Shown: piece after piece, positions 1-11,811 of the stretch
Position numbering within the stretch: the stretch's first letter is position 1
Layout of the letters: each line of letters begins with the position of its first letter
From: Tetragonia tetragonoides
Lineage: Eukaryota; Streptophyta; Magnoliopsida; Caryophyllales; Aizoaceae
DNA length: 64,000 nt
NCBI GenBank assembly: GCA_038025085.1
Contig: CM076152.1
Span: 32,181,501-32,245,500, forward strand
Direction: 5' to 3'
The notes under the pieces: model-generated
The model's database searches: none
The model's input: the letters and a program-made list of their open reading frames with translations, nothing else
Told to the model about the DNA's origin: nothing
Made by a program: the position numbers and the translations under genes

Positions 1-54
1 AAAATAAAAATAAAAATAAAAATAAAAATAAAAATAAAAATAAAAATAAAAATT
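1..54. repeat. (AAAAAT)n simple repeat
   Basis: The window opens with about nine copies of the hexamer AAAAAT. It lies upstream of the G3BP-like gene and was probably cut by the window edge. It is a plain microsatellite. Confidence 0.9.
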
Positions 55-207
55 AAGCTCAGTACAGTCAGTAGTACAGGGCTTACATTACAGCAGAGCA
101 GCAGCAACAAACCAGTGGAGAAGAACAAATCCAAAATCACAAAGATTTTTGCATTTTCCTGAAATTTTCCTTTCCTCTACCCATCCTTAAAAAACCTATC
201 TTCCAGG

Positions 208-228
208 TCTCTCTCTCTCTCTCTCTCT
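208..228 (+). repeat. CT-rich tract in the 5' leader of the G3BP-like gene
   Basis: A run of about ten CT dinucleotides lies some 300 bases upstream of the ATG at 530, in a pyrimidine-rich stretch that probably belongs to the promoter or 5'UTR. CT/GA tracts of this kind are common near plant transcription starts. A regulatory role here is only inferred. Confidence 0.6.
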
Positions 229-529
229 AGATTCTCTCTACATCTTCACCTTTCCTTCTCAAAACCCATAAACTATTCCCCAAACCCCATTTCCTTCTTT
301 CTTTCACTGAAATTCCCAAAAACCCATAAAATTATTCTCCTTTTTATTCTCCATTATCAATGGAGAAATGGGCTTTCTTTCTCCTTTGCTTCAATTCTGT
401 GCTTAACTACTATTTCTCTCATTGTTTTCTGATTTTCTAGATCTAGGGTTTAGGGTTTCAATTGAAACCCTAGAGGTTTTATCCTTTTAGGGTTTCTCTG
501 TTTGCTCTAAATTTCTCTTTCCATTAAAG

Positions 530-3500
530 ATGGCAACTTCTTATATGACTGCTGCTCAGGTAACTCTCTCTCTTCAAGCTCATTTTGTGAGCTGATAAAG
601 TTCAAGTCTTTTTTGTTTATGTTTGCCTTTTCTTTTTCTTAATTTGTTCTATTTTATGGTGTTGCAGGTGGGTTCATACTTTGTAACGCAGTATTATTCG
701 ATGCTTCAACAACGGCCAGAGTTTGTTCATCAGCTATACTCTGATGCCAGTACTATGCTTCGCATTGATGGGCACAACAGAGAGGCTGCCACTGCAATGC
801 TGGTGAGTTTTCTGTTTCTTTCAAGTTGTAATCTTTTCGTGGGTCGATGCTCGATATTCAATATTTTGTTTCTTGTTGCTAGTTTGAGGTGGTAACGTTC
901 ATTCTAGGGACTTTGGGGGCTGAGTTTAAAGATTTCAAGCATGTAGACATGTGGGTTGTGACTTTTGTGGAATCAGATCATGGGTTTGGGTGGATTGGAA
1001 CTTAGAAATGCTGAAAAACGGGTTGAAGTAAGGGTCGGTGAATGAAAAAAACTAAAGTTAGTTGTCATATGTGTGGGTTTGATCTTGAACGTTGATTCCG
1101 GTGTGATCGGAGCATAGATTTTAAGTGGTATTTCTGTTCAACTATTGGAATTTTGTTTAAAGGAGTCTGAAGGGAGGAATTATTGTGTAGTCCAAGAAAA
1201 CTGCTCCCTCCTCTTACAAAATAGAAAATTACCAATTTGAATTTAGAGTGGGCTCCACTTATTTTGTGAGAGGAGGGAGCAATGCTCCTGGACTATGCAA
1301 TAATTTCTCCTGAAGTAGAGGATATGCAGTGACTTGCTGGGTTATGTTATCACTGTGCATAGGATAGTTTATGCACTGACGAATATGAAAAACAATTGTG
1401 CAAAAACAGAACACTAGAAGAAGAGAAAAGAGTAGGAAACATAACATAAATGCTCAGTTTGTTTGGGGATGAAAGAACACAGTTGTGTCTACTTGATAAA
1501 TCGTATTTCCCGAAAACACATTCCCCTAATTGCCTAAACCAAACTGAGCCAAAAAGCAAGTGAGCTCTTTTATGGCAACTATGTGCAAAAGTAATACTTT
1601 TGATGGGTTGATGAGATAGTGTTTGTTGTAACGGGAATTTCTTTAACTCAGAACTTTTCATAGGCATAGAGAGGTGTGAAGGTGTTAAGCATGTAATTGA
1701 CAAGGAAAAGGCTTATTATTTATGCTTTGCAGCATATATAGAATTCATTTCATTCCCCCCTCATATGTCTCTCATCAAAAACCATGTAAAAAAAAGATTG
1801 TTTCCTTGATGGTCTTATTTTCTGTTTGGATATATTACTGAGGCAATATGGAATTGGAAGGACATTGAAGATAGATGCAGACAGATGATGTGGAAAGCTA
1901 AATTTTGTTGTAGCAGCAGTCTTGAAAACTACACTAAGAAGTAGTGTCGCTTGAACTAAGCGACAAAATGATTTCAGTGACCATTTGTGGTCCTAGAGTT
2001 TAAATGAATTTAGTATGACAGAATTCATTCCTTGTGAGACTGTGAGAGTGAATTTCAGAGATATATTCCCTCCCTCCCCCCAACCCCTTTGTGTATGGGT
2101 TTTGAGGGGTTCGATAGATGGGTGGATCGTGGTGTTGGCTTCTTCTACTGTTGCCATTCCCCGCTGAGAGGTGAAGTAGTGTGAATGAAGGGATGATAAA
2201 TGCTCTGATAATTTAGAAGTAACTGACATTATGCACTGGTTCCAGAGTTCAATGAAATTTGGCATCTGTTATAAATAAGGCTTATATTGGATATAATCCT
2301 CAGTCCATCCCGTAGAAGAGATCAGATCTGTGTTGGATGCGTAGTGGTGTTTCTACTTCGAAGTAACTCGCAGTATACACTTTGATTCCAGAGCTCATCA
2401 AATTCGGTACTTTTTATAGATAGGGGTTAAATTGGATAGAAGCCTCAAGCCATCCCACATGCGAGATCAGATCTGTGTTGGCTGGGTATTGGTGTTTCCA
2501 CTAGGGAGACTTTTTGTGATGCTTGCAGTGAGTAGGATTTGACTAGGATAGGAGTGGCTGTCGTAGAGTCTGCATGCTTTTGGTTATCAGCTTAAAGCTT
2601 ATATTCATTGGAAGGATGCTGTTGATTCAGTTTGTTTACCTTAAATTTGACCTTGTTCTTTTTTCTCTCTTTAAAGTAGCACATATGGACAATCTGCTTG
2701 ATAAATGCTCAGTTTGTTTGGAGAACACAGTTATGTCTACTTGATAAATCGTATTTCCCGAAAACACATTCCCCTAATTGCCTTAACCAAACTGAGCCAA
2801 AAAGCAAGTGAGCTCTTTTATGGCAACTATGTGCAGAAGCAATACTTTTGATGGGTTGATGAAATAGTGTTTGTTGTAACAGGAATTTCTTTAACTCAGA
2901 ACTTTTCATAGGCATGGAGAGGTGTGAAGGTGTTAAGCATGTAATTGACTAAGAAAAGGCTTATTTTATATATGCTTTGCAGCATATTATAGAATTCGTT
3001 TCATTCCCCCCCTCATATGTCTCTCATCAAAAGACATGTAAAAAAATGATTGTTTCCTTGTTGATGAGATGGCCATGGTCTTTGGGTTTTTCGTCTTATT
3101 TTCTGTTTGGATATATTACTGAGGCAAATATGGAAGTGGAAGGACATTGAAGACAGGTGCAGACAGATGATGTTGAAAGCTAAATTTTGTTGTAGCAGCA
3201 GTCTTGAAAACTACACTGAGAAGTAGTGTCGCATGAAGTAAGCGACAAAATGATTTCAGTGACCATTTGTGGTCCTAGAGTTTAAATGGATTTAGTATGA
3301 CAGAATTCATTCCGTGTGAGAGTGAATTTCAGAGATATATTCCCTCCCTCCCCCCCAAGTGCTCAACCCCTTTATGTATGGGTTTTGAGGGGTTCGATTG
3401 ATAGGTGGATTGTGGTGTTGGCTTCATCTACCGTTGCCATTCCCCGCTGAGAGGTAAAGCAGTGTGAATGAAGGGATGATAAATGTTCTGATAATTTAGA

Positions 3501-6500
3501 AGTAACTTACATTATACACTGGTTCCAGAGTTCAATGAAATTCGGCATCTGCTATAAATAAGGGTTTATTGGATAGAAGCCTCAGTCCATCCCGTAGAAG
3601 AGATCGGATCTGTGTTGGATGCGTAGTCGTGTTTCTACTTAGAAGTAACTCGCAGTATACAGTTAGATTCTAGAGCTCATCAAATTCGGTACTTTTTATA
3701 GATGTTAAATTGGATAGAAGCATCAAGCCATCCCACATGTGAGATCAGATCTGTGTGGCTGGGTATTGGTGTTCCCACTAGGGAGACTTTTTGTGATGCG
3801 TGCAGTGAGTAGGATTTGAGTAGGATAGGAGTGGCGGTCGTAGAGTCTGCATGCTTTTGGTTATCAGCTTAAAGCTTATATTCATTGAAAGGATGCTGTT
3901 GATTCAGTTTGTTTACCTAAACTTAACCTTGTTCTTTTCTCTCTTTAAAGTAGCACTTGTGGACAATCTGCTTTATGTTGTCAACAGCTCTCATGAATGC
4001 TTTTAGATGTATTTAGAATGTGTGGAATAATCGAGCTACTTAGAAACAATAACTACAATAAAGGAACTTGCAGAATATATGGAGCTAAAAATCTCATTAG
4101 TGTCAATATATGTTTCACTGATTGAACTATTTTAACATTTTTAATGTGTGATGGTCTTAAAAGAGGCTGCTGGTATGGTATTAATTGGTTTTGCTTTGCT
4201 TCAACAGTGCAATATATGGCAGTTTTTGGTTGCTTTTTCTTTTTTTTCCCTAAGATTGTAAGTGCTTGAAAGTGAGGATGTAAAGGAGTTGAGCGTAGGG
4301 CTTGCTAATCTGAATCCAATCCAATTTGTAAATACTGCTTGCAAACTTCTGAATGGGAATTATTATTAGTTCTATTCAAATACAGTTTATCAGCAAGTCT
4401 TACATTCAACTGAAATTTGACTGCGTCTATTTCAATTCAAGTTATCAGGTAGTAACTATTTTCGTTTGTATACATAATTTATATCTTTAGGACAAACAGA
4501 TATATAATTTTAGTGCCTTTCTTAGCCGGAATCACGTCGTTATGATAATTTCTTTGTCTTTACAGCCACTTTTTTCTTCCCCTTTTCTAGTTTTCTAGGT
4601 GTTGTGTGGTCCTCTGTATTCTTTAAATTTCTCAAGGTATGCTTTCTCACTTTTTTGATGTGTGAAAGTATTTGTATTTAGTTTCCCAATTTAATGTCTA
4701 GTTTGCGAGATTTTGCATGAACCAACAGGCTTAGTTATGTGGTCCTCTGTATTCTTTAAATTTCTCATGTATGCTTTCTCACTTTCTTGATGTGTCAGAG
4801 TATTTGTATCTAGTTTCCCGAGCTACTGTCTTGTTTGCGAGATTTTGCATGAACTAACAGGCTTAGCATCTTTTTCCTGGCAGCAAATCCATGCGCTTGT
4901 TATGTCAACGCCTTTTACATCAATTGAGATCAAGACAGCACATTCCCTTGAATCATGGAATGGAGGAGTTGTTGTGATGGTCACGGGATCTGTACAGATA
5001 AGGGATTTCAGTGGCAGAAAGAAATTTGCTCAGACATTTTTTCTTGCTCCTCAGGAAAAAGGTTTTCTCGTTCTCAATGACATCTTCCACTTTATTCAAG
5101 AAGACCAAATCCATCCATATCCAGCTTCAATGATGGCTCAAAGCAATATCACCTCGAAGTTGAATGTTCCTTCGCCTATACCCGATCCAGGTGTGTAAGT
5201 TTTTTGCGAATAGGATCCTAAGCTTTTCAAGTAGAGAGTAGAATGTTCTATCCAAAACTAGGAAGCAAGAAGCAGAGTGCTGCATTTGATGTCTACAGAT
5301 AGTATACCTACTGAGTTTCGGTTGAGGTGCTAACCTGCAAAAGTCATACTTATCCAAATTTTAGTATTAGCATCAAGTGGATATTGCTCTCTATGGGGAA
5401 AATTTGTTGCTCAAACAATTGTTCAAAAAATATTGAGTTGTGTTATCAGATATTTTGTCAGCTGAGATGAAATTTTTATTTTTATAATTTGTCAGATGAG
5501 ATGATTATTACTCTATTCCTATGCAGTGCCCAATTACATGATGAGTGGAGGAATGCAAGCCAGGGATTACATGCCTCCTACTGACATTAAAGAAAATGGC
5601 GCCGCTGATACGTATTCAATGCCAGAGCAACGATTGCAGCAAGCTCCTGATGTTGAAAGTATTCTCGAAGACAGTCCTAGCGAACAGGCAAATGGTTTTC
5701 TTGAGAGCGCAATTAATCCCATACAAGATGTTCCACCTTCTATTGAGGAATCTGCTGAGGAGCCTCAAAAGCATACCTATGCTTCTGTTGTATGTATTTG
5801 CTGCACAATCACTGTTTCATCTAAGGAGTCCTGTTCATGTATTTGATTTTCTTTGGGATACCATATATTGTGTGCATATTTAACTAATACAATTCTTGTC
5901 TTTTACTGAAGTTACGGGCCGCCAAAGCTCAGTCTGCACAATCCATGATGCCTGTGTCTTCTTCAAACAAGACCTCTGGTCTTGCTTCAGAATGGCAGCA
6001 TGTGTCACAACAAAATAATCAACAATCTGCTGTCCAACAACCCCAGCAGTCCAATTCAACACAGGTTGCGAATGATACATATGCGGCAGAGATGAGTGAG
6101 GAAGCTTCGGGAACAGATGATAGAGGTTTGTCATGGCCCTTGTATTCTTTATTGTCTAAAATTTCCCCTTTGACTTAAAAGAACTGAAAATATTGTTCAG
6201 AAAACCAGCTAAGCTGATTTTAGTGCCGCACGTCATGTATATGTTGTGTTTACTACTTTACATCCATTTATGAGTTGCTTTTTAAGGGTATTTTGCATCT
6301 ACATCATCTCTTGGCAGGTTAGTTTACAGTTTTCTTTTATGTGCTTATATGATCAGGTGAAATAAAGTCCGTCTACGTGCGGAATTTGCCTCCCACAGTT
6401 GCAGCTTCTGAAATAGAAGAGGAGTTTTTGAAGTTTGGTCAACTCACTGATGAAGGCGTAGCCATCAGAAGATTGAAGGTACATATGTACCCGTCCTAAA

Positions 6501-7468
6501 TCTTAATTCTTGAACTGTTCGTGCTGTGACAGTTTAATCTCCAAGGTCCTTACACAGTGTCTGATTTAAACTATATTCAGGACACCGATGTTTGTTATGC
6601 ATTTGTTGAATTTGAAGATATTGCCTCTGTCCAGAGTGCAATAAAGGTTTGTTCCTATGCCTATGAAATTTCAAGCATTTCTTTGTATGTTCTTACCAGT
6701 TGGTCTATTGTGGTTGTGGTGATATACTTACCTTTGGCACTTTACATTATTTAAAGGCTGCTACAGTTCAGATCGCTGGACGGCAAGTATATATTGAAGA
6801 GCGGAGAGCAAACAGCAGCTTTGCTCGCGGAAGTATGTTCCTTTCCCGTTTTTGCTCTATATATATTTACTTGTGTATTCTGCTTCTTAATTAGTAGTCA
6901 GTCATGTGCATTTTATGACATGTAGTCACTATACTCTTTAGGCTATTGTGGAGCTATGATTCTCAATTCTCTGCCTTTCTTTTTCCTCTTTTGTCCCTTT
7001 CCTCTTTTTCTTGACTATTTTTTCACCCTATATGTATGAGAAAAGGAATAGAGTAGCCTCAAATTTGTTCTTTCCCCCAAGTGGATGAATATCACCCTTA
7101 TTCTTTCATAAATATAAAGAAGGAAATCGAGTATCTTTTCCTGCCTTGCTGGACCTTTAACTGTGCTTTGACTTGCTGCCTTTATCCAACTTATTGTGGC
7201 ATCAGAAGTTTATAGTTTATCAGCTGATATTACCCTGATAATTGAACTGTGAATGACCTGATTCTCAGGAAGGGGTAGGGGCAGGGCAAGCTATCAGCCT
7301 GATGCTTCGAGGGGACGATTTGGTGGTCGTACTTACAGCAGCAGGGGAGGCGCTCAAGGCGAGTTCAACCGACCGAGAGGGAATGGTTACTATAGGCAAA
7401 CCGGCCGACAAGACAAAGGGTATTCGGGATACCCAGCATCACGAAATGGGCAAAGCATACCAGAGTGA
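530..7468 (+). CDS. G3BP: G3BP-like NTF2/RRM RNA-binding protein
   Basis: Nine coding exons join in frame: 530-559, 668-802, 4884-5190, 5527-5789, 5912-6125, 6357-6478, 6581-6646, 6757-6832 and 7269-7468, giving 470 aa. An NTF2-like domain fills about residues 8-125. A polar linker follows with SYSMPEQR-like and Gln/Ser-rich stretches. An RRM spans about 320-395 (RNP2 VYVRNL near 321, RNP1-like CYAFVEF near 362). The tail is rich in Arg-Gly. This domain order is that of animal and plant G3BP proteins, which bind mRNA and nucleate stress granules in the cytoplasm; the NTF2 fold mediates dimerisation and partner binding. The ATG at 530 is chosen because its exon splices in frame into the NTF2 domain. 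RNP1 has Cys-Tyr where Gly-Phe is usual. Intron 2 is very long (4,081 bp) and filled with duplications. All introns are GT-AG. Confidence 0.93.
1173..1310. mobile_element. 138-bp hairpin MITE in G3BP intron 2
   Basis: The two ends are inverted repeats of about 50 bases (left starts GGAGGAATTATTGTG, right ends GCAATAATTTCTCC), so nearly the whole element folds back on itself. It is flanked by a direct TGAAG on both sides (1168-1172 and 1311-1315), consistent with a 5-bp target-site duplication. It has no coding capacity. The superfamily is not assignable from a 5-bp duplication alone. Confidence 0.75.
1446..3974. repeat. Tandem duplication of about 1.26 kb inside G3BP intron 2
   Basis: Copy 1 (1446-2700) and copy 2 (2701 to about 3974) begin with the same ATAAATGCTCAGTTTG and align through to GGACAATCTGCTT. 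Small indels separate them, for example a Phe/Trp-free insert near 3065-3095 present only in copy 2. Open frames inside both copies carry stops in equivalent places and look like chance ORFs. No recognised element termini were seen. The duplication accounts for about 60 percent of the intron. Confidence 0.9.
4605..4868 (+). repeat. Tandem duplication of about 132 bp abutting the intron 2 acceptor
   Basis: TGTGGTCCTCTGTATTC begins both copies (4605-4737 and 4738 to about 4868), and both end in AACAGGCTTAG. The functional acceptor TTCCTGGCAG ends at 4883, just after the second copy. Each copy brings its own pyrimidine-rich tract and AG dinucleotides close to the splice site. Confidence 0.85.
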
Positions 7469-9054
7469 ACGACTTAGGTTTCAGATGAGAAATAGAAGAT
7501 TTCTAATCTAGCCTTTTTCCAATTTTAGCTTAAAAGTTTGGCATGGTCTCCTACAATATAGTTATAATATTTTTCTTTGGAGTGGTTTTTCTATACCCTG
7601 GCTATGTTACTCGTCAGTTTTGTCATTTAAGATGATATCATGGAAATCCTGCTCATTTTTATCAAGGGCAAAGAGGACCAATAGTCCTCAGTCAAAACTT
7701 TCACCTTCCTGCATCTACTTCTGAATGATAATGAACTTGGCTGTCCCAACAAATTATCAACGGGACTAAATAAGAACTTATCTGCAGCTTACTGTCGCTT
7801 TTCGAATGCTTCTTGTTGAGATAAATAAGAGAGATCTGGTACTTGTTCTGTTGTATACTTCATCTCTTTCATGCCATATTTTGCTGCTTCTCAACTGATG
7901 AAGTTCAATCAGTCCCATTTGCTTTGCGTTGTGCGACAATTCGCCTGCATTTACTGACGGCCTGTTTGTTAATTTTACGCTGTTGTCAATGCACAACAGA
8001 AGTAGGACGCAGTGCTGCAGATCATCTGTGAGTTGATGTTTAAGTAGTGGAATGAAGTGATGGCTGCATTGCCATGTGCAGTTGCTAATCAACTCTTGAC
8101 TCTTGAAATATTAGGGAATTGTTTCTGAATACTGCTGATTAGTTATTGATTTGTACTCTTCGATTAGTTATTGATTTGTACTCTTCGATTAGTTATTACA
8201 TGGTCAGAGTCTCAGGGACCAAGTAGTCAGAAATAGTGCAGCTACTCTTAAACAAGTGCTAGTCATCTTAAGGTCTGATTATTGATTAAGGTGAGGCGAG
8301 GGAGTGAGAAAGGCAAAAGAAGGTAAAGATATAATTGGAAAGTTGACAACAAAGTTTACTCCCATAAAAAGCCGCGCCGACTTAAAGTGTAAAGCGTAAA
8401 TATGGGACGGAAGGAGTATACAAGTGGGAATACTGAAATGCTGATCTTGGGTCATGTTATATTTTTTAGTCAGCACATTTTGCCAAATTTATTGTCCAAT
8501 GCTTCCAAAAGCCATCTAAAGCTGCAAAGATACCTACAAAGGCATAAACTTGGGACTTGGAAGCACCAAAAATAAAGAGAAGAAAACTCACTAGAATAGT
8601 ACATCTCTCTTCCGTACAATAAAATTAGTGTACATGAGTATCTGACTTCATTACAGTATGCTGACAAGAACAGTTAACAGTCACTAATACTCACTATAAA
8701 TGTAAGCTTTCTGTTATCCCTACACCTAACTATTAATTATAAAAAATCCTGTGTCAAACTTAATAACCTTGATGAACAAAAGTAAGTTCTCTTTTCTGCA
8801 AAGTGCACCAGTGCTGGATTTTAGAAAAGAGAAGATACATGTATCATCTTTATTCATATAATACTACATTTCAAGGCCAAGTTTTTCTTGGCGTTTTTGA
8901 TCAGTTATTCCCTATCAACAGTTGGTATATATCAGCATACAAGGCCTCCACAAAAGGTGACGACAGAGGGAAAAAGGAAAACTTCTTTTGTAAGAACTGT
9001 GTTCAAATTTAAACTAGTGTAAGCATGTAGCTCACTGAGTTTTACAAGGCTGCT
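7469..9054. other. Convergent intergenic region between G3BP and TPR genes
   Basis: This holds the 3'UTR of the G3BP-like gene and the downstream flank of the minus-strand TPR gene. Visible structure is a 25-bp tandem repeat (GATTAGTTATTGATTTGTAC..., 2.5 copies, 8137-8200). At about 8403-8420 there is a Stowaway-like terminus (ATGGGACGGAAGGAGTA) without a convincing partner end, suggesting a truncated MITE. No gene was seen. Confidence 0.6.
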
Positions 9055-11811
9055 TCATGATGTTGTTGAAACACCTGTGCAAGTCGCAAGTACTCTCTCA
9101 GTAAGAGAATCTAGCTGGTCGACTTCATCATCGTCTATGGCCCATAAGAAAGTAGCATATGCTGCAAGAACGTTGCTGCACGTAACAAGTGAAAACTGGT
9201 CAGTTTTTCGATTAATGATTCTTGACCACAATTTGGTTGATGCACCCCTCCCCCTCAAGCCCCTCACCTATCAATTTCATAGAAAACCATTCTCAACCCC
9301 GTATAAGTTTCTATATGAGACTTTTTATTACTAGGATATAATTCTGAATATGGGGACATGTTGGATCAGTTGTTATGTGTAGCCTGTAACTTGATCAGAC
9401 TGTACACCTGACCAACTTGGCGATCAAACTCAGCGCTGAGTTAGTGTGGCCTGCAGAGGATGGTGCCATAGCCCGCATAGTTAAGCTCACGGGTACAGTA
9501 TTTGTACATCTTGTTTGGGCTACAGGATTAAGCGGAAGCCAATGACCCGGGTCTAGCGGAAGTCATTCTGACTGAAACAGGGGGTGGGTCTTTACAGTTA
9601 GGCCTTACAATTCACATGGGAAATGTATCCTGTGAAACTGGACCTAACAAATCTAAAAACTGTCAAAGTCCCAGCTCAAGCCAGTACCCAGGACTGGAGG
9701 AGTACCAAAAATTCGTATGTTTGGCTTGAAATTCTAGAGATATAGTCATATAGATGAGTTGGATACCTATCCCCTGGGGCAGCTTCAATTGCTCGCTCAA
9801 AGTAAATCAAAGCTTTGTCTTGGTCATGATGCAGTTCCCAAACTAGTTTAGCATACTGAGACAAGATCTCGCCATCTTGTTGGTCAGCCAGTATGGCTCG
9901 CCAGTAGTATTCCTCGGCACCTTGAAGATCTCCCTTTGACTGTCACTCAAACACAAGAACAGAGAAATCAGATAAGTTACTCAGCTAAGAGTTGCTGTGA
10001 TACAAGCAGGTAAATCTATTCTACTTTGCCCCTGTGTGTTTCCTCCATTTTCATTCCTGTCCATTTGTTTAGGTATGTTAAACAACAATAGTCCAAATCC
10101 ATCCAAAAGATTACCAGTATGACTTAGATCGTCTCAGTTCGGCAGTAAGACTCATAGATTTACCTGATTTAAGAACTGAGCATAACTTTTCAGGAAAAGG
10201 GGATCTGAAGAATTTTCTCCAATCATCCTTTTATAGTAGTTTTCAATATCGCCACTCTCATGTGCGCCTCCTGCTCCAAAAGCACGACCAGTATGTCCAG
10301 CATCAACACCATCCGTGCCTACTTCAATCCTCTCTGCAGGATGCAAAACTGAATCAACAGCTTGCTGTGTGTGTTCCTGCTACAATGAAAAACCAACAAC
10401 AGTGGTTAGTTTCCCATGAGCCATGATCAAGTATCAACCTATCATATGCTTTGAGAATGTAATACCTGAACATGACCTGGATTTGTAGTGATGTCTTCTC
10501 CATCATCATCTACTTCCCAAAGGAATTTGGCATATGCTGCCAGGACATCACTGAAACACAAGATTCATTGTCAGCATAGCAGCAAATTGAACAAAAAGCT
10601 CCAATTTACTCATTCAAACAGGAATAACAGGACAAATCAGAATCTTTAGTTTGCCAATGAATCATAGAGCAGTGCACATGAGAGAATCATGTATTTTATA
10701 AACATAAATTTTCCAATATTTTCAAGGATCTAATAGAAATTGCCGTTTTGCAAATGCAGAGATATAACTCTGGAACTAAGCAATATACAGTAAGAAAGTT
10801 CTGTGTGTTCCTCTAAACCTGGTATATAAGATCAATTACATCATTAAAACACAGGCCTATTGACAGGAGCTTGGTACTAGAATTACTCACCTATTTGCTG
10901 GAGCAGTTTGAACAGCATGCTCATAGTAAGTCAAGGCTTTTTCTCGATCATGATGGAGCTCCCACACCAAGCTGGCATACTGTGACATAACCTCTCCATC
11001 TCCAGGACCAGCTTGCGTGGCGCAAAAATAATAGTATTCAGCTCCATGAAGGTCTCCTTTCCTCTATTGCAAACAAATCATTGAGCAAAACCAACTCAAT
11101 CAGACTTCATGAATTCCCAGATAATTACATCTACCAATGTTTTAAACCTTTGTGCAACTACAAAATTGTTAAGCATCCATATATTTCTCAACAAAAAATG
11201 CTCCTCTTAACCACAATGAAATAATCTTAGATCATTACAACATAACACTAATTCCACACTATATCAAAGGCCAAAATTTTAATACTAAACCCCGGGAGCA
11301 TTACGACTTCAGATGTACGCAATCTTACCCCTACAACGTCACGAAAGGAGAAAACAACATCAAAAAAAAGTTAACCAAATCTCACCTGGAGCAACTGTGC
11401 ATAATTCTTCAAAACCACAGGGTGGTTAGGATATTCTTCAAGCAGTTCCCTATAATGTTCCTCAGAGTCTTCTCTCTCCAACTGAAAACCCTCAGCACCA
11501 TTTTTGATCCCAAGACCAGCAGCTAGGTACATAGGGGGACTAGGTGGCTCCACCTCATCAGTACCCAATTTCTCCAACCCACCAATAGTTTCTTCTACTT
11601 CATCCCCCACTTCTTCTTCTTTGATCAAATCCATATTTGGTTTCATAAAACTAAAATCACCACTACCCATAACTGTTCCATCATTTTTACCCTCAATTTT
11701 CACTGATTTGAACAAATTGGGATCTTCATTTACCAACCCATTTTCTCTCTTTTGTTCATCTTCCCCTGTGTTGTTGGAGTATATTGAGAATGATGGGGCT
11801 GTTTCTAACAT
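9055..11811 (-). CDS. TPR-like superfamily protein
   Basis: Six exons on the minus strand join in frame: 11811-11386, 11063-10891, 10550-10466, 10379-10164, 9939-9767 and 9175-9055, giving 397 aa. An acidic, low-complexity N-terminus of about 115 residues precedes helical repeats with the plant TPR-like pattern (HYRELLEEYPNHPVVLKNYA, KGDLHGAEYYY, SQYASLVWELHHD, AAYAKFLWE). The set is then repeated (YYKRMIGEN...FLKSYAQFL, KGDLQGAEEYYW, SQYAKLVWELHHD, AAYATFLWA). TPR helices usually serve as protein-protein scaffolds. The partner is unknown and no targeting signal is evident. Exons 2 and 5 are both 173 nt with the same phase. Intron 3 ends in a TAGCAG tandem acceptor that would add or drop one Gln. 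Confidence 0.88.

Noticed and set aside
1259..2915. Minus-strand ORFs of 60-117 codons in G3BP intron 2
   Set aside because: They lie in a duplicated intron, have no domain and are not preserved between the two copies.
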